From NCBI RefSeq assembly GCF_006517175.1, contig NZ_CP041186.1, positions 1,577,001 to 1,641,000 of the forward strand: a stretch of DNA of 64,000 nt, read 5' to 3'. This document shows, in pieces, positions 34,818 to 43,910 of the stretch. The first letter of the stretch is position 1. Each line of letters opens with the position of its first letter. The notes under the pieces are model-generated. The model did no database searches. It was not told the origin of the DNA and saw nothing but the letters and a program-made list of their open reading frames with translations. A program made the position numbers and the translations under genes. The DNA comes from Persicimonas caeni (GTDB lineage: Bacteria; Myxococcota_A; Bradymonadia; Bradymonadales; Bradymonadaceae).

Positions 34818-37247
34818 ATGACGGATGAGCACTGGTCACTGGTCTACCACCAATTTCGCCCCGAGTTGCAGGGCCTGCGCGAGGCGTTGTGCACGTTGGG
34901 TAACGGCTATTTTGCCACCCGCGGCGCGTTTCCGGAGGCCCACGCCGACAAAGTCCACTACCCGGGCACGTACCTGGCCGGCGGCTACAACCGCCTCGAG
35001 ACCGAGATCGCCGGCCGGGTCATCGAAAACGAAGATCTGGTCAACTTTCCCAACTGGTTGAGCCTGCACTTCCGCATCGACGGCGGCGACTGGTTCGACC
35101 TGCGCGACGTCGACATCCTCGACTTCCATCAAGAACTCGACCTCAAGGCGGGCCTGCTGACCCGACGGGTGCGCTTTCGTGACGCATCCGAGCGCACCAC
35201 TTCGTTTGTCGAGCGCCGTTTTGTGCACCTGGCCCGCTCCCACGTCGCCGGCCTCCAGATGGAGGTGTGCGCCGAGGATTGGTCGGGCTCGCTGGAGTTT
35301 CGCAGCAGCATCGACGGCCGGGTGATCAACGAGGGGGTCGAGCGCTACAAACGGCTGGCCAGCCAGCACCACAGGCCCGTCGAGATGGAGCAGGTCGACG
35401 AGGAGACCGTCTACCTGAAGGTGCGCACGCTCCAGTCGCGCCTCGAAGTCGCCACCGCCGCGCGGACCCGCGTGTATTGCAACGGGGAGCGAATCGAGCC
35501 CCACCGCCGGCTCCACGAGGAGAGCGGGGGGATGATCGGCCAGGTGTTCGACCTCGAGGTGGCCGAAGGCGACGAGGTCGGCGTCGAGAAGGTCGTCTCC
35601 ATGTTCAGCTCGCGCGACCGCGCCATCGCCGAGTGTGGCCTGGCGGCCAAAGACGAGCTGACGGACTTGCCCGGCTTCGACGAGTTACAGCGGCGGCATT
35701 CGCTGGCCTGGGAGCTTCTGTGGCGGCGCTTCGACATCGCCATGGACGTCGACAACGCCAAAGGCGAGCGCTTCCACCCGGCCCTGGTCCTTCGGCTGCA
35801 CGTCTTCCACCTGGTGCAGACCGTCTCGCCGAACACCAAGGATCTCGACGCGGGCGTGCCGGCTCGCGGCTGGCACGGCGAGGCCTATCGGGGCCATATC
35901 TTCTGGGACGAGCTGTTCATCTTTCCGTTGATGAACCTGCGCATGCCCGAGATCACCCGCTCCCTGCTCAACTACCGCTATCGGCGCCTCGATGCGGCGC
36001 GCCAGGCGGCCAGGGAGGCGGGCTACCGCGGGGCGATGTTTCCCTGGCAGAGCGGGAGCAGCGGGCGCGAAGAGAGCCAGGTCTTGCACCTCAACCCGGA
36101 GAGCGGACGCTGGCTGCCCGACAACACTCACCTGCAATATCACGTCAGCGCCGACATCGCGTACAACGTCTGGCAGTACTACCAGGTCACCGACGACTTG
36201 GAGTACCTGCTCTTTTACGGCGCCGAGGTCATCTTGGAGGTCGCCCGCTTCTTCGCCAGCTTGACCACCTACGACGAGACCAGCGAGCGCTACGAAATCC
36301 ACGGGGTGATGGGGCCTGACGAGTACCACGACAGCTATCCCAACGCCGACGAGCCGGGGCTCGATAACAACGCCTATACCAACGTGATGGCCGTGTGGGT
36401 GCTCACCAAGGCCCTCGAGGTGCTCGATAGGCTCCCCGAGCTTCGCTACGACGAGCTGCGCGACATGCTCGACCTTCGCCCCGACGAGATCGACCGGTGG
36501 CGAGACATCAGCCACAACATGCGCCTCTGCTTTCACGACGACGGCATCGTCAGCCAATTCGAGGGGTACGAAGAGCTCGAGGAGTTCGCCTGGGACGAGT
36601 ATCGCGAGAAGTACGACAATATCCAGCGCCTCGACCGCATCTTGGAGGCCGAGGGCGACACGCCCAACCGCTACAAGGCCTCCAAACAGGCCGACGTGCT
36701 CATGCTCTTCTACCTGTTCTCCGATGAGGAGCTCGCCGAGATCTTCGAGCGTCTGGGCTACGGGTTCGACGCCGACATCAAGCAGCGCAACATCAACTAC
36801 TACCTGCAGCGCACCTCGCACGGTTCGACGCTCAGCCGCGTCGTGCACTCGTGGGTGACCGCCGACTGCGACCGCTCCCAGTCGTGGAACCTCTTTTTGG
36901 ACGCGCTCAAGAGCGACATCTCCGATATCCAGGGGGGCACGACCCCCGAGGGCATCCACCTGGGCGCGATGGCCGGCACCGTCGATCTGGTCCAGCGAAG
37001 CTACGCGGGCATCGAGATTCGCGGCGACGACGTGCTGCGCTTCAACCCGCAGCTTCCCGACGAACTCGCCCGGCTGCACCTCGACATTCGCTGGCGCGCC
37101 CACTCGCTGGCGGTGACCATCTCGAAAGACCGCCTCGAGATCAGCGCTCGCCAGAGCAGCGCCAAGCCGATCCGCATCGGATTCGGCGGCGACGTCTATC
37201 GGTTGGAGGCCGGTGAGTGCCGCGAATTCCGCCTGAAGCGAACTTGA
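34818..37247 (+). CDS. Glycoside hydrolase family 65 phosphorylase (trehalose-type)
   Basis: An 809-residue GH65 enzyme. The N-terminal beta-sandwich begins near LGNGYFATRGAFPE. The (alpha/alpha)6 barrel holds ARGWHGEAYRGHIFWDE and the general acid E502 in GVMGPDEYHDS. The phosphate-binding region is HGSTLSRVVHSW. GH65 phosphorylases split trehalose, maltose or kojibiose with phosphate to beta-glucose-1-phosphate plus a sugar. With the upstream phosphatase/beta-PGM fusion, trehalose or trehalose-6-phosphate is the likely substrate; activity cannot be read directly. The 17-bp spacing suggests one operon. Confidence 0.88.
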   Translation: MTDEHWSLVYHQFRPELQGLREALCTLGNGYFATRGAFPEAHADKVHYPGTYLAGGYNRLETEIAGRVIENEDLVNFPNWLSLHFRIDGGDWFDLRDVDILDFHQELDLKAGLLTRRVRFRDASERTTSFVERRFVHLARSHVAGLQMEVCAEDWSGSLEFRSSIDGRVINEGVERYKRLASQHHRPVEMEQVDEETVYLKVRTLQSRLEVATAARTRVYCNGERIEPHRRLHEESGGMIGQVFDLEVAEGDEVGVEKVVSMFSSRDRAIAECGLAAKDELTDLPGFDELQRRHSLAWELLWRRFDIAMDVDNAKGERFHPALVLRLHVFHLVQTVSPNTKDLDAGVPARGWHGEAYRGHIFWDELFIFPLMNLRMPEITRSLLNYRYRRLDAARQAAREAGYRGAMFPWQSGSSGREESQVLHLNPESGRWLPDNTHLQYHVSADIAYNVWQYYQVTDDLEYLLFYGAEVILEVARFFASLTTYDETSERYEIHGVMGPDEYHDSYPNADEPGLDNNAYTNVMAVWVLTKALEVLDRLPELRYDELRDMLDLRPDEIDRWRDISHNMRLCFHDDGIVSQFEGYEELEEFAWDEYREKYDNIQRLDRILEAEGDTPNRYKASKQADVLMLFYLFSDEELAEIFERLGYGFDADIKQRNINYYLQRTSHGSTLSRVVHSWVTADCDRSQSWNLFLDALKSDISDIQGGTTPEGIHLGAMAGTVDLVQRSYAGIEIRGDDVLRFNPQLPDELARLHLDIRWRAHSLAVTISKDRLEISARQSSAKPIRIGFGGDVYRLEAGECREFRLKRT

Positions 37248-37321
37248 AAATGCTCGTCATGGAGTCACGTTTCACGAGGGTAGCCCGTGAAGCAACTACA
37301 GGTCGCGCAGGGGGAGAGAAT

Positions 37322-37783
37322 ATGGAGATTCGCAGCGAATCGTTCGACGACAACAGCTTCATCCCGAAAAGATTCACGTGCGACGGCGAGGACGTCTCGC
37401 CGCCGCTCTTTTGGTCGCAGGGGCCGGAGGGTACCCGCAGCTACCTCATCTTGTGCGAAGACCCGGATGCGCCGCGCGGCACGTTCCATCACTGGGGGGT
37501 TTACGATATCCCCACCGACCAGACGAGCCTGATGGAGGGCTTGCCTCCGCGCACTGAAGACGACGGGCTCAAGCAGGCCGAGAACGACTTCAACACCATC
37601 GGCTACCAGGGCCCCTGCCCTCCCAAGCAAGACGGCCCGCACCGCTACTACTTTCGTGTGTGGGCGCTCAAAATCGCCAACCTCGAATTCGAGAGCACCC
37701 CGACGATCCCCGAACTCAAACGCATGGCCCGGCCGCACCTGTGCGCCGAGGCCGAAATCGTCGGGCTCTACAATCGCGAGTAA
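37322..37783 (+). CDS. YbhB/YbcL family Raf kinase inhibitor-like protein
   Basis: A 153-residue PEBP-fold protein: SFDDNSFIPKRFTCDGEDVSPPL at the start, the binding-site segments DPDAPRGTFHHWGVYDIP and GYQGPCPP, then HRYYFRVWAL. Full length and without a signal peptide, so cytosolic. Bacterial members bind small anions or phosphate groups; their job is poorly known. GGGGGAG precedes the ATG. It lies 74 bp after the GH65 gene and may be a separate unit. Confidence 0.92.
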   Translation: MEIRSESFDDNSFIPKRFTCDGEDVSPPLFWSQGPEGTRSYLILCEDPDAPRGTFHHWGVYDIPTDQTSLMEGLPPRTEDDGLKQAENDFNTIGYQGPCPPKQDGPHRYYFRVWALKIANLEFESTPTIPELKRMARPHLCAEAEIVGLYNRE

Positions 37784-37819
37784 CCGTTCTTCGAAAGGGC
37801 CTGTGCCCGCTCGGCAACA

Positions 37820-39160
37820 ATGAGCGAGTCCGACAGAAGCACCTCTCAAAGTGAGCTCGAACGCTCGCTTGGCCTCAAAGAGGCGCTGACCATTGGCGTC
37901 GGCACGATGATTGGGGCGGGCATCTTTATCTTTCCTGGCCTGGCCTCCGGCAAAGCGGGCATGGCGGCCACCGTCTCGTTCGCCCTGGGCGGACTGATCT
38001 CGGTGCTCGTCGCCATGTGCACCTCCGAGCTGGCCACCGGCATCCCCAAAAGTGGCGGGACCTACTACTTCGTCTCCGAGGGCCTCGGGAAGCTGCCCGG
38101 CGCCGTGGCCGGCATCGGGTTGTGGTGGGGCCTGGTCTTCGCCTCGTCGTTCTACCTGGTCGGCTTCGGCCTCTACATCAACCAGATCTTCGGCGAATTG
38201 GGCGTCGGCTTCGAGGTCAACGCCCGCGCTCTGGGCGTCTCGGCAGCGATCGCGCTGACCGTGGTCAACGTGCTCGGCACCGAGAAGACCGGCGAGCTGC
38301 AAGACGTCATCGTGTTGATCCTAGCGACGCTGCTGACCGTCTTTTTGAGCTACGGCATCATCGACGCGACCGGCATCATCGGGGAGGCGCGCGTCTCCGA
38401 GGAGTTCGCCCCCGAGGGCCTGGGCCCGATCTTTACGACCGCCGCGCTCGTCTACACCTCGTATCTGGGGTTCGCCCAGATCGCCAACGTCGCAGGCGAG
38501 GTCAAAGAGCCCGACAAGAACCTGCCCCGCGCGATGATCGGCAGCGTTCTGATCGTGGCCGTGCTCTACATCGCCACCATCTTTGTGGCCACCAGCGTGC
38601 TGGGCTACGAACGGCTCGGCGAGCTCGGCGAGACGGCGATGGTCGAGGTCGGCCGCGGCCTGTGGGCTACCGTGGGCGCGGTGGTCGTGCTCAGCGGCGG
38701 GCTTCTGGCGACGCTGTCGAGCGCGAACGCCTCCATTCTGAGCTCGTCGCGCTCGGTCTACGCGCTCGCCTCCGACAAGCTCCTGCCCGAGCGCGCCTCC
38801 AAGGTCAACGAGATGCTCGGCACGCCCGTGGTCTCGATTCTGATGGCCGGGGTGCCCGTGGTCGCGCTCGTGGCGCTGGGCCAAGTCGAGACCCTCGCCG
38901 AGGTCGCCTCGTGCCTGCATCTGGTGCTCTACGGCTCGATGTGCCTGGCGGTCTTGATGCTTCGCCGCTCCTCGCCCGACTGGTACAGCCCGTCGTTTCA
39001 GACGTCGCTCTATCCGTTCGTGCCGGCGCTGGGGGCGCTGGCCAGCTTCGCCTTGATCGCCTTCATGAAACCGCTCTCGCAACTACTCGCCGGCGGCATC
39101 ATCGCCGCAGCCGCGCTCTGGTACCTCGCCTATCGAAAATGGCCTCACGAAAACGGGTGA
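37820..39160 (+). CDS. APC superfamily amino acid permease
   Basis: A 446-residue transporter with 12 predicted helices. The hallmark first helix GVGTMIGAGIFIFPG and KSGGTYYFVSEGLG are clear, as is GEVKEPDKNLPRAMIGS between helices 6 and 7. It probably takes up or exchanges amino acids or related compounds in the inner membrane. The next gene encodes a universal-stress-like protein starting four bases after the stop, a common pairing in which the cytosolic protein may gate the carrier. Confidence 0.9.
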   Translation: MSESDRSTSQSELERSLGLKEALTIGVGTMIGAGIFIFPGLASGKAGMAATVSFALGGLISVLVAMCTSELATGIPKSGGTYYFVSEGLGKLPGAVAGIGLWWGLVFASSFYLVGFGLYINQIFGELGVGFEVNARALGVSAAIALTVVNVLGTEKTGELQDVIVLILATLLTVFLSYGIIDATGIIGEARVSEEFAPEGLGPIFTTAALVYTSYLGFAQIANVAGEVKEPDKNLPRAMIGSVLIVAVLYIATIFVATSVLGYERLGELGETAMVEVGRGLWATVGAVVVLSGGLLATLSSANASILSSSRSVYALASDKLLPERASKVNEMLGTPVVSILMAGVPVVALVALGQVETLAEVASCLHLVLYGSMCLAVLMLRRSSPDWYSPSFQTSLYPFVPALGALASFALIAFMKPLSQLLAGGIIAAAALWYLAYRKWPHENG

Positions 39161-39164
39161 CGTG

Positions 39165-39893
39165 ATGACTTCGACGCATACGCTGTTCGACGACAAGACG
39201 AAGATTCTGGTGCCGGTCGAGTTGCCCGACCCCCAACCGTTCGCGCCCTGGCTGGTCGACTTCTTGGGCGCGCTCGATGTGCACGTGCTCGGCTGCTACC
39301 TGGTCAAAGAGCAGACATCCCTGGAGCAGTCGCGCGACCAGTTCGAAGAGGAGGCGCGCGAGCGCCTCGACGAGGTCGTCGCCCGCTTCCAAGACACCGG
39401 CGCCCAGACCTCGTCGACGCTCGTCTTCACCCACGACATCGTCGAGACGATCGACCGCGCCGAAGCCGAGATCGACGTCGACCTGCTCATCCGCCCCAGC
39501 GAGGTCGGCAAGATCTCGAACCTGTTGGCCGTGGTGACCGACGACTTGCACCTCGAGCGAGTCCGCCAGTGCATCACCGCGCTGCTCGAAGAGAGCGTGG
39601 TCCCCGTCACGCTGCTGCATGTGATGGACGAGGACGCCGAGTCGAGCGAGCGCGAAAAAGAGTCGCTGGTGCTCGACGGCCTCAAGCAGCGCTTAATCGA
39701 GCACGGACTCGACGAGGACCGCATCGAGACGCGCTGCCTGCACGACGCCGACCCCGCCGAGCGAACCATCGAGTTCTCGCGCGACTACGACGTCGTGATC
39801 ATGGACGAGAACGAAAAGAAGTTGCGCGACCAGCTTCTCCGGCAGACTCCCATTCCGATCATCATGGTCCGCGCGCACGGCGACGAGGACTGA
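39165..39893 (+). CDS. Universal stress protein-like, two-domain
   Basis: A 242-residue cytosolic protein. The N-terminal half (KILVPVELPDPQPFAPWLVDFL...) and C-terminal half (VPVTLLHVMDE..., DYDVVIMDENEKK, PIPIIMVRAHGDE) resemble degenerate UspA folds. The ATP-binding glycine motif is not evident, so nucleotide binding is doubtful. The ATG at 39165 is chosen over the GTG one codon earlier. It is coupled to the upstream permease gene. Confidence 0.7.
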   Translation: MTSTHTLFDDKTKILVPVELPDPQPFAPWLVDFLGALDVHVLGCYLVKEQTSLEQSRDQFEEEARERLDEVVARFQDTGAQTSSTLVFTHDIVETIDRAEAEIDVDLLIRPSEVGKISNLLAVVTDDLHLERVRQCITALLEESVVPVTLLHVMDEDAESSEREKESLVLDGLKQRLIEHGLDEDRIETRCLHDADPAERTIEFSRDYDVVIMDENEKKLRDQLLRQTPIPIIMVRAHGDED

Positions 39894-40122
39894 GAAAGTT
39901 GGAACAAACGCGACTGTAATTCTGTACCTATACTGAAATCTCGTGCTTGCGGTTTCCCCAGAGAAGTCAGCACCTTGTGGACGTCTCACCGCAAAGCGTG
40001 TAAGCTAGGCGGACAATCTTAGCTTCCGAGCGCACGAGAATTGGTACGAGCCGCACAGAGCTTCCACGCGCTGTGTGTGCTCGCTTGGTATTCGGATTGG
40101 AATTCGGACGCAGTCGTCGTAC
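39894..40122. other. Intergenic region without recognised content
   Basis: 229 bp before the Vps62-like gene. It contains the near-repeat TATTCGGATTGG/AATTCGGACG but no gene or clear operator. Confidence 0.4.
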
Positions 40123-41133
40123 ATGCCCAGCCTCCACCGCCTGTTTCATCTCCTCGATCGTTACGTCGTCGCTCTCATCGAGCAGTGCTTGCCCGTGGGC
40201 AAGGCCGTGCCTTCGAGTTGCGCTGACATCTTCTATGGCGTGTTCATGTCGGCGGTCGCCATCGCCATCATGCAGCCGCCGGCGCCGGACACCGCCGGGT
40301 TTGTGCCGCCGCCATCGGAGCGTCCGAGCGTCGAAGAGACGATCGAGCGCTTCGCCCCCCAGGTGAGGTTTCACCCCGAGGAGCGCTATTTCCCGTCGTC
40401 GGTCTCCTGGTTCCTCGAGCGCACCGAAATGCGCCTCGAGGTCGAGGACGGCGCCGACGTGCTCGCGCTCGACCACGGCGAGACTTCCCCGGAGGTCATC
40501 CCGGCGGTCTACGTCGATGGCAACGGGTCGGGCGGGACCTCGCCGAGCCGCTATTTCCTGCAGATCGCCAACAACGAGAGTGAGCTGCGCACCCGCGAAG
40601 GCGACATGGACAGCGCCGAGACCTACGTCCACTTTCGCAAGGCGTCGGACGGCTCGAAGAATTACGACATCCAGTACTGGTTCTTCTTTCCGTACAGCGG
40701 CCCGGTGATGGGCGGCCCGGTCGGGGGAGCGCACGAGGGCGACTGGGAGCACATCACGGTGCGCGTCGACCCGTCGCTGCGGAAGGTCAAAGAGATCTTC
40801 TACGCCGCGCACGACGCCGAAGGACGCTGGATGCGCCCCTCGCAGGTTCGCTTCGTCGACGGCGACCACCCGGTGGTCTACATCGCCCGCTTCGGCCACG
40901 CCTCGTACGCACGCCCCGGCCTTCAGCCGCGCGGCATGCTCCCGGCCGACCGCACGGCCAACGGCGGGGTGACCTGGGACACCTGGCAAGACCTCGAGCT
41001 CGTCGCCACCGACGCTGGCCCGCGCGACGGCTACCACTGGCTGAGCTACTCGGGCCGCTGGGGCGAAGTCGGCTCGGTCTTCTCGGGCCCGCATGGGCCG
41101 GCCTTCCAGCATTATTGGCTCGCGGACAACTAA
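40123..41133 (+). CDS. Vps62-related (DUF946-like) protein
   Basis: A 336-residue protein. The conserved family blocks are FAPQVRFHPEERYFPSSVSWFL, YDIQYWFFFPYSGP, AHEGDWEHITVRVD, VYIARFGHASY and WLSYSGRWGEVGS. Vps62 domains occur in yeast and plant proteins and in some bacterial exported proteins, with unknown chemistry. The N-terminal 55 residues include a hydrophobic run (FYGVFMSAVAIAIM) that may be a signal or anchor. The start is uncertain because no ribosome-binding site is seen at 40123. Confidence 0.8.
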   Translation: MPSLHRLFHLLDRYVVALIEQCLPVGKAVPSSCADIFYGVFMSAVAIAIMQPPAPDTAGFVPPPSERPSVEETIERFAPQVRFHPEERYFPSSVSWFLERTEMRLEVEDGADVLALDHGETSPEVIPAVYVDGNGSGGTSPSRYFLQIANNESELRTREGDMDSAETYVHFRKASDGSKNYDIQYWFFFPYSGPVMGGPVGGAHEGDWEHITVRVDPSLRKVKEIFYAAHDAEGRWMRPSQVRFVDGDHPVVYIARFGHASYARPGLQPRGMLPADRTANGGVTWDTWQDLELVATDAGPRDGYHWLSYSGRWGEVGSVFSGPHGPAFQHYWLADN

Positions 41134-41139
41134 CTCGGG

Positions 41140-41680
41140 GCGAGGCGAGGGCAAGATGCCCACGCACCGAACGAGGCGAGGGCAAGATGCCCACGCACCG
41201 ATTTCGGGGGCGTCACCGCCCCAGCTTGCGTGTTCGACGCGCGACGAGTACCGACACGCCACTCTCGGCAGAGCGGAGCGGCTGCTTGCTGCGCGTGGGT
41301 TGATGAAGGGTGTCGGTCGAGTCGATCGCCAGGGCCGTACGGACACGTTCGGCGTCCCGGAGGCAGCGCCGGCGGTCGAGATTTGGAGGCAGCGCTTCCA
41401 GCGCTGGTTGCAGGAGCGTGCTACCTTGCACCGAGGGCAAGATGCCCACGCACCGATTTCGAGGGCAAGATGCCCACGCACCGATTTCGAGGGCAAGATG
41501 CCCACGCACCGATTTCGAGGGCAAGATGCCCACGCACCGATTTCGAGGGCCCGATGCCCACGCACCGATTTCGAGGGCAAGATGCCCACGCACCGATTTC
41601 GAGGGCCCGATGCCCACGCACCGATTTCGAGGGCAAGATGCCCACGCACCGATTTCGAGGGCCCGATGCCCCCGCACCGC
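41140..41680. repeat. 28-bp minisatellite and two outlying copies
   Basis: Nine units of 28 bases run from 41433 to about 41680. The unit begins GAGGGCAAGATGCCCACGCA and ends CCGATTTC. Two unit types occur: GGGCAAGATGCCC (units 1-4, 6, 8) and GGGCCCGATGCCC (units 5, 7, 9). Each holds a GGGC/GCCC stem. Two further copies of the core lie at 41150 and 41180. The array ends two bases before the stop codon of the outer-membrane gene. The 41220-41430 stretch between holds no convincing gene. Confidence 0.92.
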
Positions 41681-41681
41681 C

Positions 41682-42692
41682 CTATTCAGCCGTGACGTTG
41701 TCGAGCGCGTAGACCACGCCCAGCGAGAACGAGCTGATGCGCGGGATATTGCTGCCCCACACAATCTGGCCGTAGGAGGCGCGCATCTCGAGGTCGCGCA
41801 GCTTCAAGATCACCCCGCCCTCGACGTTCAGGTAATCCTTGTCGAGGGTGATGTCGATCGTCTCGATATCCTCGGTCGCGTCGAACTCGCTGGGCGACTT
41901 GCCCGGGGAGCGGGTGATGAATGACTTGCCGATCGACTCGCCCTCGAAGAGCGTGTAGGCGCCGTTGCCCGCCACGAAGACTAGAAAATTATCGCCCAGA
42001 TATTGGCCGATGCTCACGCCGCCGACCGTCTGGTCGCCGGGAGTTCCCACGCGCAGGCGGTAGCCGGCGTCGAGGCGCGCGAAGCTTCGGGTGGCCGGGA
42101 CGTAGGCGCCGAACAAAAAGCTCTGCGTCAGGTTGGTCTGCCCGTCGCCCAGGGTGACGTCGTCCTCGATGGCGGCCGGGTTGGGCTCGTCGTCCAGGAA
42201 GGTGCCGCGCGGGGTCTCGTAGCCGACCGGGAACTGCACCGAGGTCTGCGAGGTCACCCGCACCAGGCCGCGCACCAGGGCGTAGCGCCCGTGCAGCTCG
42301 GCGTCCCCTACCCCGGCGGCCGATTTGCTGAAGTCGAAGATGGCGTCGTTGAGCGTCGCGCTGTCGGCGCCGTCGGGGATCTCCAGGAGCACCGGGGCGG
42401 ACTTGTAGTTGATCTGCTTGAGGTTGAGGTCGCCGGCCAGCTCGATCTTGTCGGTGATGCCGTAGCGCGCGCCCACGCTGAACGTGATGGCCGTGAACTC
42501 GCCGTCGAGCGGGAATTGCTGCAGCTCGCCGTCGGGCAGGTACTCCTCGTCGGCGCTCTGGTAATTCGAGTCGAGCGTGAGGACGAACTTGTCTTTGGGC
42601 AGCGTCCACGGCGAGGCGTCGGCCATCGTGGGGGCCGACGCCAGGCATAGCGCGGCGGCGACGAGGGTGTAGCGGGACATCGAGCGAAACAT
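41682..42692 (-). CDS. Outer-membrane beta-barrel protein
   Basis: A 336-residue exported protein with a signal peptide ending ASAPTMADA. The mature part alternates short hydrophobic strands with polar turns: TFSVGARYGITDKIELAGDLNL, DAELHGRYALV, VTSQTSVQFPVGYETP, SFARLDAGYRLRVG, LGDNFLVFVAGNG. This is the pattern of transporter-like or phenol-MetA-type barrels; no precise family is claimed. The ATG at 42692 has GAGGAG six bases upstream. The gene's 3' end touches the 28-bp minisatellite, so repeat contraction or expansion could change its end. Confidence 0.72.
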   Translation of the reverse strand: MFRSMSRYTLVAAALCLASAPTMADASPWTLPKDKFVLTLDSNYQSADEEYLPDGELQQFPLDGEFTAITFSVGARYGITDKIELAGDLNLKQINYKSAPVLLEIPDGADSATLNDAIFDFSKSAAGVGDAELHGRYALVRGLVRVTSQTSVQFPVGYETPRGTFLDDEPNPAAIEDDVTLGDGQTNLTQSFLFGAYVPATRSFARLDAGYRLRVGTPGDQTVGGVSIGQYLGDNFLVFVAGNGAYTLFEGESIGKSFITRSPGKSPSEFDATEDIETIDITLDKDYLNVEGGVILKLRDLEMRASYGQIVWGSNIPRISSFSLGVVYALDNVTAE

Positions 42693-42797
42693 CGGCAGCT
42701 CCTCAGGGCAAATCAGCTTGCGTACGAACAAGACGACTATAGCGGATTTTTCGTTTCAAGAAACTTCTACCTGAAAACTTGTCGTTTGGCCTTTCGC

Positions 42798-43150
42798 GAA
42801 ACTCACAAACACCTCCCGCGCGAGTTTTGGGCTTCTGTGAAACTCACAGACGCCTCCCGCGCGAGCTTTGGGCTTCTGTGAAACTCACAGACGCCTCCCG
42901 CGCGAGTTTTGGGCTTCTGTGAAACTCACAGACGCCTCCCACGCGAGTTTTGGGCTTCTGTGAAACTCACAGACGCCTCCCACGCGAGTTTTGGGGCTTC
43001 GTGAAACTCACGGACCCCTCCCACGCAAGTTTTGGGGCTTCGTGAAACTCACAGACGTCTCCTGCGCGAGTTTTGGGCCTTTGTGAAATTTCTGAAGCCC
43101 TCCCGCGCGAGTTTCGGGCCTCTGTGAAATTCACAAGCCCCTCCCCGCCA
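42798..43150. repeat. Array of eight 41-bp tandem repeats with internal palindromes
   Basis: Units start (GAAACTCAC or GAAATT) at 42798, 42839, 42880, 42921, 42962, 43003, 43044 and 43085, with a partial ninth at 43126: an exact 41-base period. Unit content is GAAACTCACAGACGCCTCCC, then GCGCGAGTTTTGGGCTTCTGT. Unit junctions create CTGTGAAACTCACAG, a 6-3-6 palindrome. Copies diverge toward the sigma-factor gene. The array fills most of the region between the divergent barrel and sigma genes. Confidence 0.95.
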
Positions 43151-43244
43151 AAAAAATCTGTAACGTTTCGCGCCCTCGCCGAACTAATCGATGTAGGCCC
43201 CCGGAGTATCGACCTCGATTTGCGACTGGAACGGAGCGACAGCC

Positions 43245-43910
43245 ATGGAATTGCAGGCCCTTGGGAGACTCGAGCGATCGCGTGTGACCTTTTGCCCGGA
43301 GTGCAGCGACCGCGAGTTGGTCGACCGGACCAACGCGGGTAGCTGGGCGGCCTTCGAGGAGTTGGTCGACCGCTACCAGGACCAGTTTCACCGGCTGGCG
43401 TGGAGCTACATGAAGAACGAGGCCGACGCGCAGGACGTGGTGCAGGTGGCGTTCTTGAAGATCTATCGCAACTTGGAGGGCTTTCGCGGGGACGCGAAGT
43501 TCAAGAATTGGGCGTACCGCATCGTCGTGAACACGGCGTTGAGCCGCATCCGCAAGGAGAGGCGGCGCCGCGAGGTCGCCCTCGACGACGTCAGCCCCGA
43601 CTTCGACGAGCGTGACGAGGCGCCGATCACCCTGGCCGACTGGCGCGTGCGCGCCGACGAGGCGCTGGAGAACCGTGAGCTGCGCCAAAAGATCGTCGAG
43701 GCGGTCGACGAGCTCGAGCCCAAATACCAGTCGATCTTTTTGCTCTACGAGGTCGAAGGTCTGTCGCTCGACGAAATCGGCGAGGTCGTCGGGCTGACCG
43801 TGCCCGGGGTCAAGAGCCGGCTGCACCGCGCGCGGCTCTTTTTGCGCGCCACCCTAGAGCGCTACCTGCGCGACATGGGCCCCGAGCTCACGAATCTGGG
43901 TCGCGAGTGA
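43245..43910 (+). CDS. ECF-type RNA polymerase sigma factor
   Basis: A 221-residue sigma-70 family protein. Region 2 is ELVDRTNAGSWAAFEELVDRY...FHRLAWSYMKNEADAQDVVQVAFLKIYRNL; region 4 is EAVDELEPKYQSIFLLYEVEGLSLDEIGEVVGLTVPGVKSRLHRAR. An N-terminal CPEC pair (about residue 17) could bind metal. No anti-sigma gene lies next to it; the neighbour downstream is a convergent membrane protein, so its control is unclear. The 41-bp repeat array lies immediately upstream. GGAG precedes the ATG. It overlaps the convergent gene by 23 bp. Confidence 0.9.
   Translation: MELQALGRLERSRVTFCPECSDRELVDRTNAGSWAAFEELVDRYQDQFHRLAWSYMKNEADAQDVVQVAFLKIYRNLEGFRGDAKFKNWAYRIVVNTALSRIRKERRRREVALDDVSPDFDERDEAPITLADWRVRADEALENRELRQKIVEAVDELEPKYQSIFLLYEVEGLSLDEIGEVVGLTVPGVKSRLHRARLFLRATLERYLRDMGPELTNLGRE

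Noticed and set aside
41220..41430. Possible gene fragment between the outlying and main 28-bp repeats
   Set aside because: Both strands are open for short stretches, but no domain, ribosome-binding site or codon bias distinguishes a real remnant.
41433..41680. CRISPR array or repeat protein gene
   Set aside because: The 28-bp units abut without spacers. Translated frames give only repeated peptides with no start signal or folded domain.
42798..43150. CRISPR array
   Set aside because: Period is constant at 41 bases but there are no unique spacers; the whole unit repeats, and no cas genes are present.
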